From Mycolicibacter heraklionensis (GTDB lineage Bacteria > Actinomycetota > Actinomycetes > Mycobacteriales > Mycobacteriaceae), in the NCBI RefSeq assembly GCF_019645815.1, contig NZ_CP080997.1, forward strand, positions 186,001 through 250,000: 64,000 nt of DNA, read 5' to 3'. The position numbers and the translations under genes were made by a program. Shown one piece after another: positions 28,065 to 36,815 of the stretch; the stretch's first letter is position 1, and every line of letters starts with the position of its first letter. Below the pieces are notes generated by a model, which was not told the DNA's origin, searched no databases, and was given only the letters and a program-made list of their open reading frames with translations.

Positions 28065-29885
28065 ATGACCTCAGCGACCATTCCCGGTCTGGACACCGCC
28101 CCGACGAAGCATGGCGAGTTGTTGGCCTGGGTGCGGGAGGTCGCGGAGCTCACCCAGCCCGACCGGGTGGAGTGGTCCGATGGTTCTGAGGAAGAGTGGA
28201 ACCGACTGATGGCCCTGCTGGTGGAGTCCGGCGCGGCGGTCAAGCTCGACGAGAAGAAGAAGCCCAACTCCTACCTGGCGCTCTCCGACCCCGCCGACGT
28301 CGCGCGGGTCGAGTCGCGCACCTTCATCTGTAGCCGCACCCCCGAAGGTGCCGGCCCCACCAACAACTGGATGGACCCGGACGAGATGCGGGCCACCATG
28401 ACGGAGCTGTACCGCGGTTGCATGCGCGGTCGCACCATGTACGTCATCCCGTTCTGCATGGGCCCGCTGGGCGCGGAGGACCCCAAGCTCGGCATCGAGA
28501 TCACCGACTCGCCCTACGTGGTGGCGTCGATGAAGGTGATGACCCGGATGGGCACCGCCGCACTGGAGAAGATCGGCACCGACGGCGCTTACGTCAAGGG
28601 CCTGCACTCGGTGGGTGCCCCGCTGGCCGACGGCGAGCAGGACGTGCCGTGGCCGTGCAACTCCGAGAAGTACATCACCCACTTCCCGGAGACCCGCGAG
28701 ATCTGGAGCTACGGCTCGGGTTACGGCGGCAACGCGCTGCTGGGCAAGAAGTGCTACGCGCTGCGGATCGCATCGGCGATGGCCCACGACGAGGGCTGGC
28801 TGGCCGAGCACATGCTGATCCTCAAGCTGATCTCGCCGGAGAACAAGGCCTACTACGTGGCGGCGGCGTTCCCCTCGGCCTGCGGCAAGACCAACCTCGC
28901 GATGATCCAGCCGACCATTCCGGGCTGGCGGGCCGAGACCCTCGGTGACGACATCGCGTGGATGCGATTCGGCAAGGACGGTCGGCTCTACGCGGTGAAC
29001 CCGGAGGCGGGCTTCTTCGGCGTGGCGCCGGGCACCAGCCGCAGCTCCAACCCCAACGCGATGATCACCCTGGAGCGCGGGAACACCGTCTACACCAACG
29101 TCGGTCACACCGACGACAACGACGTGTGGTGGGAGGGCATCGACGGGGAGACCCCGGCGCATCTCACCGACTGGAAGGGCAACGACTGGACGCCCGAGTC
29201 GGGCACCCCTGCCGCTCACCCGAACTCGCGGTACTGCACCCCGATGTCGCAGTGCCCGATCCTCGCGCCGGAGTGGGACGACCCGCAGGGCGTGCCGATC
29301 TCGGCGATCCTGTTCGGCGCCCGTCGCAAGACCACGGTGCCGCTGGTGAGTCAGGCCCGCGACTGGCAGCACGGCGTCTTCATCGGCGCCACCATGGGCA
29401 GCGAGCAGACCGCCGCCGCCGAGGGCACGGTGGGCAAGGTCCGTCGCGACCCGATGGCGATGCTGCCGTTCATCGGCTACAACGCCGGGGACTACATGCA
29501 GCACTGGATCGACACCGGCAAGCACTCCGACGAGTCGAAGCTGCCGAAGGTGTTCTTCGTCAACTGGTTCCGTCGTGGCGAGGACGGCCGTTTCCTATGG
29601 CCGGGCTTCGGCGAGAACAGCCGGGTGCTCAAGTGGATCGTGGAGCGGGTCGAGGGCAATGCCGGCGGCCAGGAGACTCCGATCGGTACGGTCCCGAGCG
29701 CTGCCGACCTGGACCTGGACGGGCTGGACGTGACCGCCGCCGACGTGGACCAGGCGCTGATCGTCGACGCCGACGAGTGGCGCGCGGAGCTCCCGCTGAT
29801 CGAGGAGTGGTTCGACTTCATCGGCGACAAGCTGCCCACCGGCCTGCGCGACGAGTTCGAGGCCCTCAAGCAGCGCCTGGGCTAG
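28065..29885 (+). CDS. pckA: phosphoenolpyruvate carboxykinase (GTP)
   Basis: 606 residues from ATG 28065, which gives the same [14 protein letters not shown] start and length as M. tuberculosis PckA (Rv0211); an earlier in-frame start at 28038 is less likely. It converts oxaloacetate and GTP to phosphoenolpyruvate, the entry to gluconeogenesis when cells grow on fatty acids or sterols. The P-loop [12 protein letters not shown] (about 268-279) holds the catalytic Cys, and [22 protein letters not shown] and [11 protein letters not shown] are family motifs. It fits the lipid-eating neighbourhood. Confidence 0.97.
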   Translation: MTSATIPGLDTAPTKHGELLAWVREVAELTQPDRVEWSDGSEEEWNRLMALLVESGAAVKLDEKKKPNSYLALSDPADVARVESRTFICSRTPEGAGPTNNWMDPDEMRATMTELYRGCMRGRTMYVIPFCMGPLGAEDPKLGIEITDSPYVVASMKVMTRMGTAALEKIGTDGAYVKGLHSVGAPLADGEQDVPWPCNSEKYITHFPETREIWSYGSGYGGNALLGKKCYALRIASAMAHDEGWLAEHMLILKLISPENKAYYVAAAFPSACGKTNLAMIQPTIPGWRAETLGDDIAWMRFGKDGRLYAVNPEAGFFGVAPGTSRSSNPNAMITLERGNTVYTNVGHTDDNDVWWEGIDGETPAHLTDWKGNDWTPESGTPAAHPNSRYCTPMSQCPILAPEWDDPQGVPISAILFGARRKTTVPLVSQARDWQHGVFIGATMGSEQTAAAEGTVGKVRRDPMAMLPFIGYNAGDYMQHWIDTGKHSDESKLPKVFFVNWFRRGEDGRFLWPGFGENSRVLKWIVERVEGNAGGQETPIGTVPSAADLDLDGLDVTAADVDQALIVDADEWRAELPLIEEWFDFIGDKLPTGLRDEFEALKQRLG

Positions 29886-29917
29886 CAGCCCCTTCTTGCG
29901 CGTTATTTCGCGATTTC

Positions 29918-29965
29918 GCGCGAACGTGCGCGTCTGTACGCGACACGCCAGGTTCAGTTGTACCG
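29918..29965 (+). repeat. intergenic repeat, copy A
   Basis: Core GCGAACGTGCGCGT, then 7 bases, then CGACACGCC (29941-29949). It matches copies B and C in motif and exact spacing. It lies between pckA and fadD4. Confidence 0.7.
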
Positions 29966-29997
29966 TTGCGCACCCTCGCGGCCGCTGACTCGCCCAC

Positions 29998-30011
29998 TTG
30001 ACACCTGTCAA
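29998..30011. promoter_or_regulatory. palindrome overlapping the likely fadD4 promoter
   Basis: TTGACACCTGTCAA: TTGACA and TGTCAA are inverted around 2 bases. TTGACA is also a perfect -35 box, with TACAGT (30023-30028) as a weak -10 at 19 bases. A TetR/FadR-type repressor could bind here. Start ATG is at 30035. Confidence 0.5.
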
Positions 30012-30034
30012 AATCCGGGCGGTACAGTCAGCCC

Positions 30035-31552
30035 ATGCAGATCCGCGAACACGTCGATGCCGACAACCCGGCCATCATCCTGCACCCGTCGGGCACGGTC
30101 GTCACCTTCGCCGACCTCGAAGCCCGGGCGAATCGGTTGGCGCACTTCTTCCGGGCCGCCGGGCTGGTGGAGGGCGACGTCGTCGCGATCATCATGGAGA
30201 ACAACGAGCACATCCACGCGGCTATGTGGGCGGCGCGGCGCAGCGGCCTGTACTACGTGCCGATCAACACCCATCTGACCGCCGCGGAAGCCGCGTACAT
30301 CATCGACAACAGCAACGCCAAGGCGATCATCGGCTCGGCCGCACTGCGCCAGACCTGTGCCGACCTGGCCGAGCATCTGCCGAAGGGCCTGCCCGGTCTG
30401 CTGCTGATCGCCGACGGTGACCTGGACGGTTGGCAGCGCTACCCGGAATGCGTTGCCGACCAACCGGATACACCCATCGACGACGAAATCGAGGGTGACC
30501 TGCTGCAGTACTCGTCGGGCACCACCGGGCGACCCAAAGGCATCAAACGGCCGCTGCCGCACCTGCCCCCGGCCGAGGTGCCGGGGTTGATGGCGATGCT
30601 GGTCTCGGTGTGGATGGGCCCGGATTCGGTCTACTTGAGTCCCGCGCCGCTGTATCACACCGCACCGTCGGTATGGTCGATGCAAATTCAGGCGGCCGGG
30701 CTGACCACCGTTGTGATGGAGAAGTTCGACGCCGAGTCCGCGCTGGACGCGATCCAGCGCTATCGCGTCACGCACGGTCAGTTCGTTCCCGCACACTTCA
30801 CTCGGATGCTGAAACTTCCTGCGGAAGTGCGGGATTCCTACGACGTGTCCAGCCTCAAGCGGGTCATGCACGCTGCCGCGCCGTGCCCGGTGGAGATCAA
30901 ACAGCAGATGATCGACTGGTGGGGGCCGATCGTCGACGAGTACTACGCCTCCTCGGAGGCGCACGGGTCCACGCTGATCAGCGCTGACGAATGGCTGAAG
31001 CACCCCGGCTCGGTGGGCAAGGCGATGTTCGGTGCGGTGCACATTCTCGACGAGGACGGCAACGAGCTGCCCGCCGGACAGGCCGGGGAGATCTACTTCG
31101 AGGGCGGCACCGCCTTCGAGTACCTCAACGATCCGGAGAAGACCGCGAAATCGCGCCACGCGCAAGGCTGGACGACCGTCGGCGACGTCGGCTACCTCGA
31201 CGACGAGGGCTACCTGTACCTCACCGACCGGCGCCACCACATGATCATCTCCGGCGGGGTGAACATCTACCCGCAAGAAGCGGAGAACCTGTTGGTCACG
31301 CACCCGAAGGTGTTGGACGCGGCCGTGTTCGGGATCCCCGACGACGAAATGGGTCAGAGCGTAAAGGCGGCTGTGCAGACGGTCGACCCGGCCGACGCCA
31401 CGCCTGCGTTCGCCGCGGAACTGCTCGCCTGGCTACGGGACCGCTTGGCGCACTACAAATGTCCGCGATCGATCGCGTTCGAGGAGCAGTTGCCGCGCAC
31501 CGACACCGGCAAGCTCTACAAGAACGAATTGGTGGCCAAGTATTCGGCGTGA
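30035..31552 (+). CDS. fadD4: acyl-CoA synthetase FadD4-like (Rv0214)
   Basis: 505 residues from ATG 30035. The adenylate-forming family signature LQYSSGTTGRPKGIKRP is near residue 157-173, followed by YYASSEAHGSTLIS, GWTTVGDVGYLDDEGYLYLTDR and the C-terminal PRTDTGKLYKNEL with the catalytic Lys. It activates a fatty or aryl acid to its CoA thioester through an acyl-AMP; chain length cannot be told from sequence. It is a single gene facing the converging PGRS gene. Confidence 0.88.
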   Translation: MQIREHVDADNPAIILHPSGTVVTFADLEARANRLAHFFRAAGLVEGDVVAIIMENNEHIHAAMWAARRSGLYYVPINTHLTAAEAAYIIDNSNAKAIIGSAALRQTCADLAEHLPKGLPGLLLIADGDLDGWQRYPECVADQPDTPIDDEIEGDLLQYSSGTTGRPKGIKRPLPHLPPAEVPGLMAMLVSVWMGPDSVYLSPAPLYHTAPSVWSMQIQAAGLTTVVMEKFDAESALDAIQRYRVTHGQFVPAHFTRMLKLPAEVRDSYDVSSLKRVMHAAAPCPVEIKQQMIDWWGPIVDEYYASSEAHGSTLISADEWLKHPGSVGKAMFGAVHILDEDGNELPAGQAGEIYFEGGTAFEYLNDPEKTAKSRHAQGWTTVGDVGYLDDEGYLYLTDRRHHMIISGGVNIYPQEAENLLVTHPKVLDAAVFGIPDDEMGQSVKAAVQTVDPADATPAFAAELLAWLRDRLAHYKCPRSIAFEEQLPRTDTGKLYKNELVAKYSA

Positions 31553-31573
31553 CGCTGGGCGGTCAGGGCACCG

Positions 31574-32953
31574 TTAAGTCGCGTGGCCCGGCTGGCCGGG
31601 TGAGCCCTGGCTGCCGGCTTGCCCGTGGACGGTGCCCGGACCGGCGCCGCCGCCGGGGCCTCCTGCACCGGCGGTAGCCCCGTCACCCCCATTGCCGCCC
31701 GCGCCGCCGTTGCCGCCGTCACCGCCGAAGCCGACGCCGTGGCCGCCGGCGCCGCCGTGGCCGCCGGTCCCTCCGGTGCCCCCGACGCCAATAGCGTTGC
31801 CGCCGTTGCCGGCCGCGCCGCCATCGCCACCGTCGCTGCCGCTGGTGCCGAGTATCACCGCGGTGGCACCGCCACCGGAGCCGCCGTCGCCGCCGCGGCC
31901 ACCGCGGCTGCCCATCCCGGTGGCCGTACCGCCGTCGCCGCCGTTGCCGCCCTGCCCTCCTCCGGCCGAGTCGCCGCTGCCGCCGATTCTCCCGCCGTCA
32001 CCACCGTCGCCACCGGACCCGCCGACACTGTTGGCGCCGGTGGCCGTGCCGCCGTCGCCGGCGTTGCCGCCCGCACCTCCACCGCCCGCCAGTTGGCCGC
32101 CGTCGCCTCCCCGGCCGCCGTTCCCGCCGGCCCCGCCGGTCCTGCCGTCGCCCTCGGCGGCGCTACCGTTGCCGCCGTCCCCGCCGGCACCCCCGCTGCC
32201 GTACAGGTAATTGCTGTCGCCGCCGTCACCACCGTTGCCGGCCGAACCGCCATCTGCGGCGCCGTCCCCGCCGTGCCCGCCATTGCCGCCGTTGCCCCAC
32301 ACGTCGCCACCATGGCCGCCGCTGCCGCCGTCGGCGCCCAGACCACCGGCCCCGCCGTCACCGCCGTCGCCGAACAGGCCGGCGTTGCCGCCACGACCAC
32401 CGGCGACGCCCTCGAGGTTCGACGACCAGCCGTCGCCGCCGTCGCCGAACCACAGCCCGCCGGCCCCGCCGTCGGGATGGCCCGCGGTCCCGTCGGCGCC
32501 GTTGCAGATCACGCCGCAGCCGCCACCGGTCAGCGGTGCGAACAGCGGGTTGACCAGGTTGCCGAACAGCTGGCCGGACGGACTGTTGATCCAGTCCTGC
32601 ATGGTGTCGTGCAGCCACTCGTAGAGGCCGGCGGTACCGGTCGCGTCGGCGGCCAGGGCCAGCGCCTCGGTGCCACCTAAGTCCGGGCTGGGCCAGGCCC
32701 AGACGGTGGGATCGAACCAGTCGAGGGCCGCGGTCGAGGTGCCCGCGTCCGCGTCCGTCAACCCGAAAAGCGGGGTGAACAGATCTGTGACCCAATCGAA
32801 TTCGTCCGCGTGTGCGTAAGGTCCGAGACCGGCTGAAGCCAGGCCGAACGCGCCCAGCGCGGCCAGCACGGGAACTGTCCGTCGGCGACGATGACTCGGT
32901 GCGGCTGGGTGCGCGTCGCGGCTTTGCGTGGCCTTACTGCGATGAAGCGGCAT
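31574..32953 (-). CDS. secreted PGRS-type glycine-rich protein without PE domain, copy 1
   Basis: 459 residues from ATG at 32951-32953 behind GGAAGG. An Arg-rich start and signal peptide (about 1-49, ending YAHAD) replace the PE domain. A unique region (50-150) contains LHDTMQDWINS and CGVICNGADGT with two Cys. Then comes a long Gly-Gly-X / Gly-Asn-Gly array typical of PE_PGRS proteins. The tail is PGQPGHAT. It is probably exported by the general route rather than type VII secretion. It is divergent from a longer paralogue. Function unknown. Confidence 0.85.
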   Translation of the reverse strand: MPLHRSKATQSRDAHPAAPSHRRRRTVPVLAALGAFGLASAGLGPYAHADEFDWVTDLFTPLFGLTDADAGTSTAALDWFDPTVWAWPSPDLGGTEALALAADATGTAGLYEWLHDTMQDWINSPSGQLFGNLVNPLFAPLTGGGCGVICNGADGTAGHPDGGAGGLWFGDGGDGWSSNLEGVAGGRGGNAGLFGDGGDGGAGGLGADGGSGGHGGDVWGNGGNGGHGGDGAADGGSAGNGGDGGDSNYLYGSGGAGGDGGNGSAAEGDGRTGGAGGNGGRGGDGGQLAGGGGAGGNAGDGGTATGANSVGGSGGDGGDGGRIGGSGDSAGGGQGGNGGDGGTATGMGSRGGRGGDGGSGGGATAVILGTSGSDGGDGGAAGNGGNAIGVGGTGGTGGHGGAGGHGVGFGGDGGNGGAGGNGGDGATAGAGGPGGGAGPGTVHGQAGSQGSPGQPGHAT

Positions 32954-33231
32954 TGCTGAGCAACCTTCCGGATGGCGCGTTGTGGGAGTCTTCAGCCCGG
33001 GCCTGCCCGGGGAACCTTTACAAGCAGGTCAGAGCCCCCAACCGCAGGCGACTAATTGTCTACTTATTCGGGCGAAACCAAACTAATAGTATGACTTTAT
33101 AGCAATTTGCCGTATGTTCAAGTGGACAACGGTTGGCTCAAACACTACGGTCAATCACCGCAGGGGGACGGGCACAGTTTTTGTTAAGCCCAAGCAAGGT
33201 TTCAGTAAAGTTCAGAAGGGGTGGGTCAACG
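32954..33231. other. 278-bp A/T-rich divergent region between the PGRS genes
   Basis: No gene is convincing. The stretch 33050-33125 is sharply A/T-rich (AACTAATAGTATGACTTTAT and nearby) in an otherwise G/C-rich window and probably holds both promoters. No clear operator could be picked out. Confidence 0.5.
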
Positions 33232-35568
33232 GTGGCACAGATTCGGCGCGGCATTCAGAACACTCAACGGGTAGCTCGGGATGCGCGGCGGCGTGACCGT
33301 GCTGTCGGGGCGGCAGCCTCGGTGGGGGCATTCTTGGCATTCGGGATGGCGCCCCTGGCGGCCGCTCCCTCCGCGCAGGCCGACGACTTCGGCCTCGACG
33401 CGTTCTGGGACGTGTTCGGCTTCGGCGACAGCAACACCTCGGGATTTGACCTGTTCGACGTCTCGGCGTGGGGTGTCCCGGGTGCGGCCGACGGTGGCTT
33501 GTTCGACGCCGACTTTGCCCAAATGTGGCAGGACAGCTTCTATCTCCCGCTGCACGACATGATGCAGGACTGGATCAACAGCGACTTCGGTTCGAGCGTC
33601 AACGGCGTGGTCAACCAGCTGTTCGCGCCGTTCACCGACGGCTTCTGCGGCATGATCTGCAACGGCGCCGACGGCACCGAGACCAGCGTGGACGGCCAAG
33701 CCGGTGGCCTGTGGTTCGGCGACGGCGGCAGCGGCTGGTCCTCGAACCTCGAGGGCGTTGCCGGCGGTAACGGCGGCCATGCCGGTGGTATCGGCAACGG
33801 CGGTGACGGCGGCGTCGGCGGCCTGGGCGCCGACGGTGGCAACGGGGGCCACGGCGGTGAGATGTGGGGCAACGGCGGCGACGGTGGCGCCGGAGGTAAT
33901 GGCACCGCCACGCTGGACGCGGGTAACGGCGGCAACGGTGGCTCGTCGGGCCAGGCCCAAGACTTCTTCGGCATGGGCGCGTGGGGCAACGGGGGCAACG
34001 GCGGGGCCGGCGGCGCCGGTTGGACCGGTACCAACGGCTCCGCGGGCAGCGGGTCAGGTGGCGCCGGTGGTGACGGTGTAGCCGGGGGCAACGCCGGCAA
34101 CGGTGGCGTTGGCGGCGAGGGTTCCTCGTACGTCGGCATCGGTGGCAACGGTGGTGCTGGCGGCGTCGGTGGCGCCGGCGGCAATGGCGGCAATGGCGCG
34201 GCCGGTGACGGTGGCACGTTCGCCAACAACGGTTCCGGAGACGGCGCAATCGGCGGAAACGGTGGCAACGGTGCCGTCGGTGGCAAGGGCGGTGTCGGTG
34301 GCGCTGCCGGTAACGGTGGCTCCGCCAACGGCACGGTCGGCGCCAACGGTGACGGCGGGGTCGGTGGTAGCGGCGGCCGCGGTGGCGACGGCGGTACCGG
34401 TGCGGACGGCTTGGCGGTAAACGGTGTCGGCGCCAACGGATCCGCCGGAGGCGACGGTGGAGCGGGCGGTAACGGTGGTGCCGCGGCGGCCGGCGGTGCA
34501 GCCGGTGGAGCCGGTGCCAACGTGGGCGCGGCCGGTGTCGACGGCGACGGCGGTAACGGCGGTAACGGCGGCAACGCCTCGGCCGCGACCAACGGACGCG
34601 ACGGCGTAAACGGCTACCGCGACGGCGGGTCGCCTGCCGACATTTCGGCCACCAGCGGTGGCAACGGTGCCAGCGGCGGTAGCGGTGGTGCCGGCGGTAA
34701 CGGCGGCGGCAATGCCGGTAACGGTGGTAACGGCGGTGTCGGTGGTGCCGGCTCCGACGGTGGTAACGGTGGTCACGGCAGTGCCTCGATTCACCCCGCT
34801 ACCGATTCCGTGCACGGTCTGTACAACGCCCCCGGCAACGGTGGCTCGGGCGGCGCCGGCGGTAACGGCGGCGCGGCCGGTTCGGGTGCCGCCAACGGCA
34901 ACGACGGTCTGATCGGTGCCGGCGGCAACGGTGGCAATGGCGGTACCGGCGGCGACATCGCCGACGTGACCGGCCACGCCTCCGTTGAGGGCCCCGACGG
35001 CGCGGGCACCATGGGCCCGCAGGGCTCGGCCGGTACCGGTGGTGTCGGCGGCGCCGGCGGATCTGGTGCCACGGGCGGTACCGGCGGTAATGGCGGTAGC
35101 GGTGGCAGTGACCCGAACGCCGGCGGTGCGCACGGTGGCGACGGTGGTGCCGGTGGTGCCGGCGGTGCGGGCTTGGCCAACGCCGACGGCTCCGGCGGTG
35201 TCGGTGGTGATGGTGGGTCCGGCGGTAATGGTGGCAACGGCAGCAACATCCGCTGGGGCGACCCGGACTGGAACACCACCTCCAATGACTCCTCCTCGGG
35301 CCCGATCGACAACGTCCACGGCGGTGCCGGTGGCAACGGTGGCGCCGGCGGCGCTGGCGACAACGCCGGCGGTAACGGTGGCAACGGCGGTAACGGTGGC
35401 GACGTCACCACCCCGCACCTGGGCGACGACGGCCTCAACGGCGGCGCCGGTGACACCCCGGGTACCGGCAGCACCGGTGGCGCCGCAGGCACCGGTGGCG
35501 CCGCAGGTACCGGCCCCGACGCGGGCAGCGCGGGCCAGGACGGCGCCCCGGGCGTCGTCGTGCCCTAG
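33232..35568 (+). CDS. secreted PGRS-type glycine-rich protein without PE domain, copy 2
   Basis: 778 residues. GTG 33232 (VAQIRRGIQNTQ) is chosen for the purine-rich AGAAGGGG upstream; the frame is open to 33133. A twin-Arg-like basic start and signal peptide end near ADDFG. The unique region repeats copy 1: LHDMMQDWINSD, VNQLFAPFTDGFCGMICNGADGT (two Cys), GLWFGDGGSGWSSNLEGVAG. About 600 residues of Gly-rich repeat follow, ending GAPGVVVP. Strong likeness to copy 1 before the array shows duplication. A terminator follows directly. Confidence 0.86.
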   Translation: MAQIRRGIQNTQRVARDARRRDRAVGAAASVGAFLAFGMAPLAAAPSAQADDFGLDAFWDVFGFGDSNTSGFDLFDVSAWGVPGAADGGLFDADFAQMWQDSFYLPLHDMMQDWINSDFGSSVNGVVNQLFAPFTDGFCGMICNGADGTETSVDGQAGGLWFGDGGSGWSSNLEGVAGGNGGHAGGIGNGGDGGVGGLGADGGNGGHGGEMWGNGGDGGAGGNGTATLDAGNGGNGGSSGQAQDFFGMGAWGNGGNGGAGGAGWTGTNGSAGSGSGGAGGDGVAGGNAGNGGVGGEGSSYVGIGGNGGAGGVGGAGGNGGNGAAGDGGTFANNGSGDGAIGGNGGNGAVGGKGGVGGAAGNGGSANGTVGANGDGGVGGSGGRGGDGGTGADGLAVNGVGANGSAGGDGGAGGNGGAAAAGGAAGGAGANVGAAGVDGDGGNGGNGGNASAATNGRDGVNGYRDGGSPADISATSGGNGASGGSGGAGGNGGGNAGNGGNGGVGGAGSDGGNGGHGSASIHPATDSVHGLYNAPGNGGSGGAGGNGGAAGSGAANGNDGLIGAGGNGGNGGTGGDIADVTGHASVEGPDGAGTMGPQGSAGTGGVGGAGGSGATGGTGGNGGSGGSDPNAGGAHGGDGGAGGAGGAGLANADGSGGVGGDGGSGGNGGNGSNIRWGDPDWNTTSNDSSSGPIDNVHGGAGGNGGAGGAGDNAGGNGGNGGNGGDVTTPHLGDDGLNGGAGDTPGTGSTGGAAGTGGAAGTGPDAGSAGQDGAPGVVVP

Positions 35569-35587
35569 TTCGGTCAGCTCACGAGAG

Positions 35588-35617
35588 ACACCCCGCACAA
35601 CCGTGCGGGGTGTTTTT
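35588..35617 (+). terminator. intrinsic terminator after the long PGRS gene
   Basis: ACACCCCGCAC (35588-35598) pairs perfectly with GTGCGGGGTGT (35603-35613) across a 4-base loop, followed by a run of five T. This is a textbook rho-independent terminator. Confidence 0.92.
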
Positions 35618-35642
35618 CGTTGGGCCCCGACCGGCGCGCCGG

Positions 35643-36788
35643 CTAGATCCCGCCGCGGGCCACCAGTTGCGCCGCAATCACATTGCGCTGGATCTCGTTG
35701 GTGCCCTCGCCGACGATCATCAGTGGGGCGTCCCGGAAGTAGCGTTCCACGTCGTATTCGGTGGAGTATCCGTAGCCGCCATGGATGCGTACTGCGTTCA
35801 GCGCGATCTCCATCGCGGCCTCCGAGGCGAACAACTTGGCCATACCTGCCTCCATGTCGCAGCGTTGCCCGCTGTCGTAACGTTCGGCGGCATAGCGGGT
35901 GAGTTGGCGGGCGGCTGTCAGTTTGGTGGCCATGTCCGCCAGATAGTTGCCCACGCTTTGATGCTTCCAGATCGGTTGGCCGAAGCTCTCCCGCTGCTGG
36001 GCGTAGGCCAGCGCATCTTCCAGCGCGGCGGTGGCCACCCCCAACGCGCGCGCCGCGACCTGGAGGCGACCGGTCTCCAGGCCCTTCATCATCTGGGCGA
36101 ACCCGTTGCCGGGGATACCTCCGAGCACGGCCGTCGCCGGCACCCGGCAGCCGTCGAAGCTGAGCTCGCAGCTCTCGACGCCCTTGTAGCCCAACTTCGG
36201 AAGATCCCGCGAGATCGTCAGTCCGGCAATGGGGTTGTCCACCAACAGCACCGAGATCCCGCGGTGCCGCGGCGTGGCCTTCGGATCGGTCTTGGCCAGC
36301 AGCGCGATCAGCCCGGAATAGCGGGCGTTGGAGATCCAGGTCTTGGCTCCATTGATCACCAGCGCGTCACCGGACGGCAGGGCGGCCGTGGTCATGTTCT
36401 GCAGGTCGCTGCCGCCGCCGGGTTCGGTCAGCGCCATGGTGGCCCGCAGCTCTCCGGTGGCCATGGCCGGCAGGTACTGCTGCTTCTGCTCGTCGGTACC
36501 GAACAGGGTCAGCAATTTGGCGACGACGGTGTGGCCGCCCATCGCCCCGGCCAGGCTCATCCAGCCGCGCGCCAGCTCCTGTGTGACGAGGACGTAGCAC
36601 GGCATCGATACCGGTGTTCCGCCGTATTCCTCCGGCACGGCAAGACCGTAGATGCCGAGGTGCTTCATCTGTTCGATCCACGCCCGTGGGTAGGTGTTGG
36701 CGTGTTCGACATCGCGAACCGTCGGCTTGACCTCGCGGTCGACGAACTGGCGCACGGTCTCGACCAGAATCGACTCTTCGTGGTTCAT
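35643..36788 (-). CDS. fadE3: acyl-CoA dehydrogenase FadE3-like (Rv0215c)
   Basis: 381 residues from ATG at 36786-36788; the frame runs further but overlaps the divergent neighbour. Family motifs are MALTEPGGGSDLQ and TWISNA in the FAD region, GYKGVESCELSFDG, and at the end IHGGYGYSTEYDVERYFRDA and GEGTNEIQRNVIA, where the catalytic Glu of this class is found. It oxidises acyl-CoA in the first step of beta-oxidation. Only 27 bases separate its start from that of the Rv0216-type gene. Confidence 0.88.
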   Translation of the reverse strand: MNHEESILVETVRQFVDREVKPTVRDVEHANTYPRAWIEQMKHLGIYGLAVPEEYGGTPVSMPCYVLVTQELARGWMSLAGAMGGHTVVAKLLTLFGTDEQKQQYLPAMATGELRATMALTEPGGGSDLQNMTTAALPSGDALVINGAKTWISNARYSGLIALLAKTDPKATPRHRGISVLLVDNPIAGLTISRDLPKLGYKGVESCELSFDGCRVPATAVLGGIPGNGFAQMMKGLETGRLQVAARALGVATAALEDALAYAQQRESFGQPIWKHQSVGNYLADMATKLTAARQLTRYAAERYDSGQRCDMEAGMAKLFASEAAMEIALNAVRIHGGYGYSTEYDVERYFRDAPLMIVGEGTNEIQRNVIAAQLVARGGI

Positions 36789-36815
36789 CGGTCCACCGTA
36801 TGCCAGGATTTTCAG

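Noticed and set aside
31619..34592. Pro/Ala/Val-rich open frames opposite the PGRS genes
   Set aside because: They are reverse translations of the Gly-rich repeat DNA and have no start signals.
33700..35560. Dense short repeats resembling a CRISPR or satellite array
   Set aside because: The repeats are codons for Gly-Gly-X in an open frame; unit length and spacers are irregular.
35610..36815. N-terminal extension of the Rv0216-type gene through fadE3
   Set aside because: The extra 400 residues are antisense to fadE3; the family start is at 36816.
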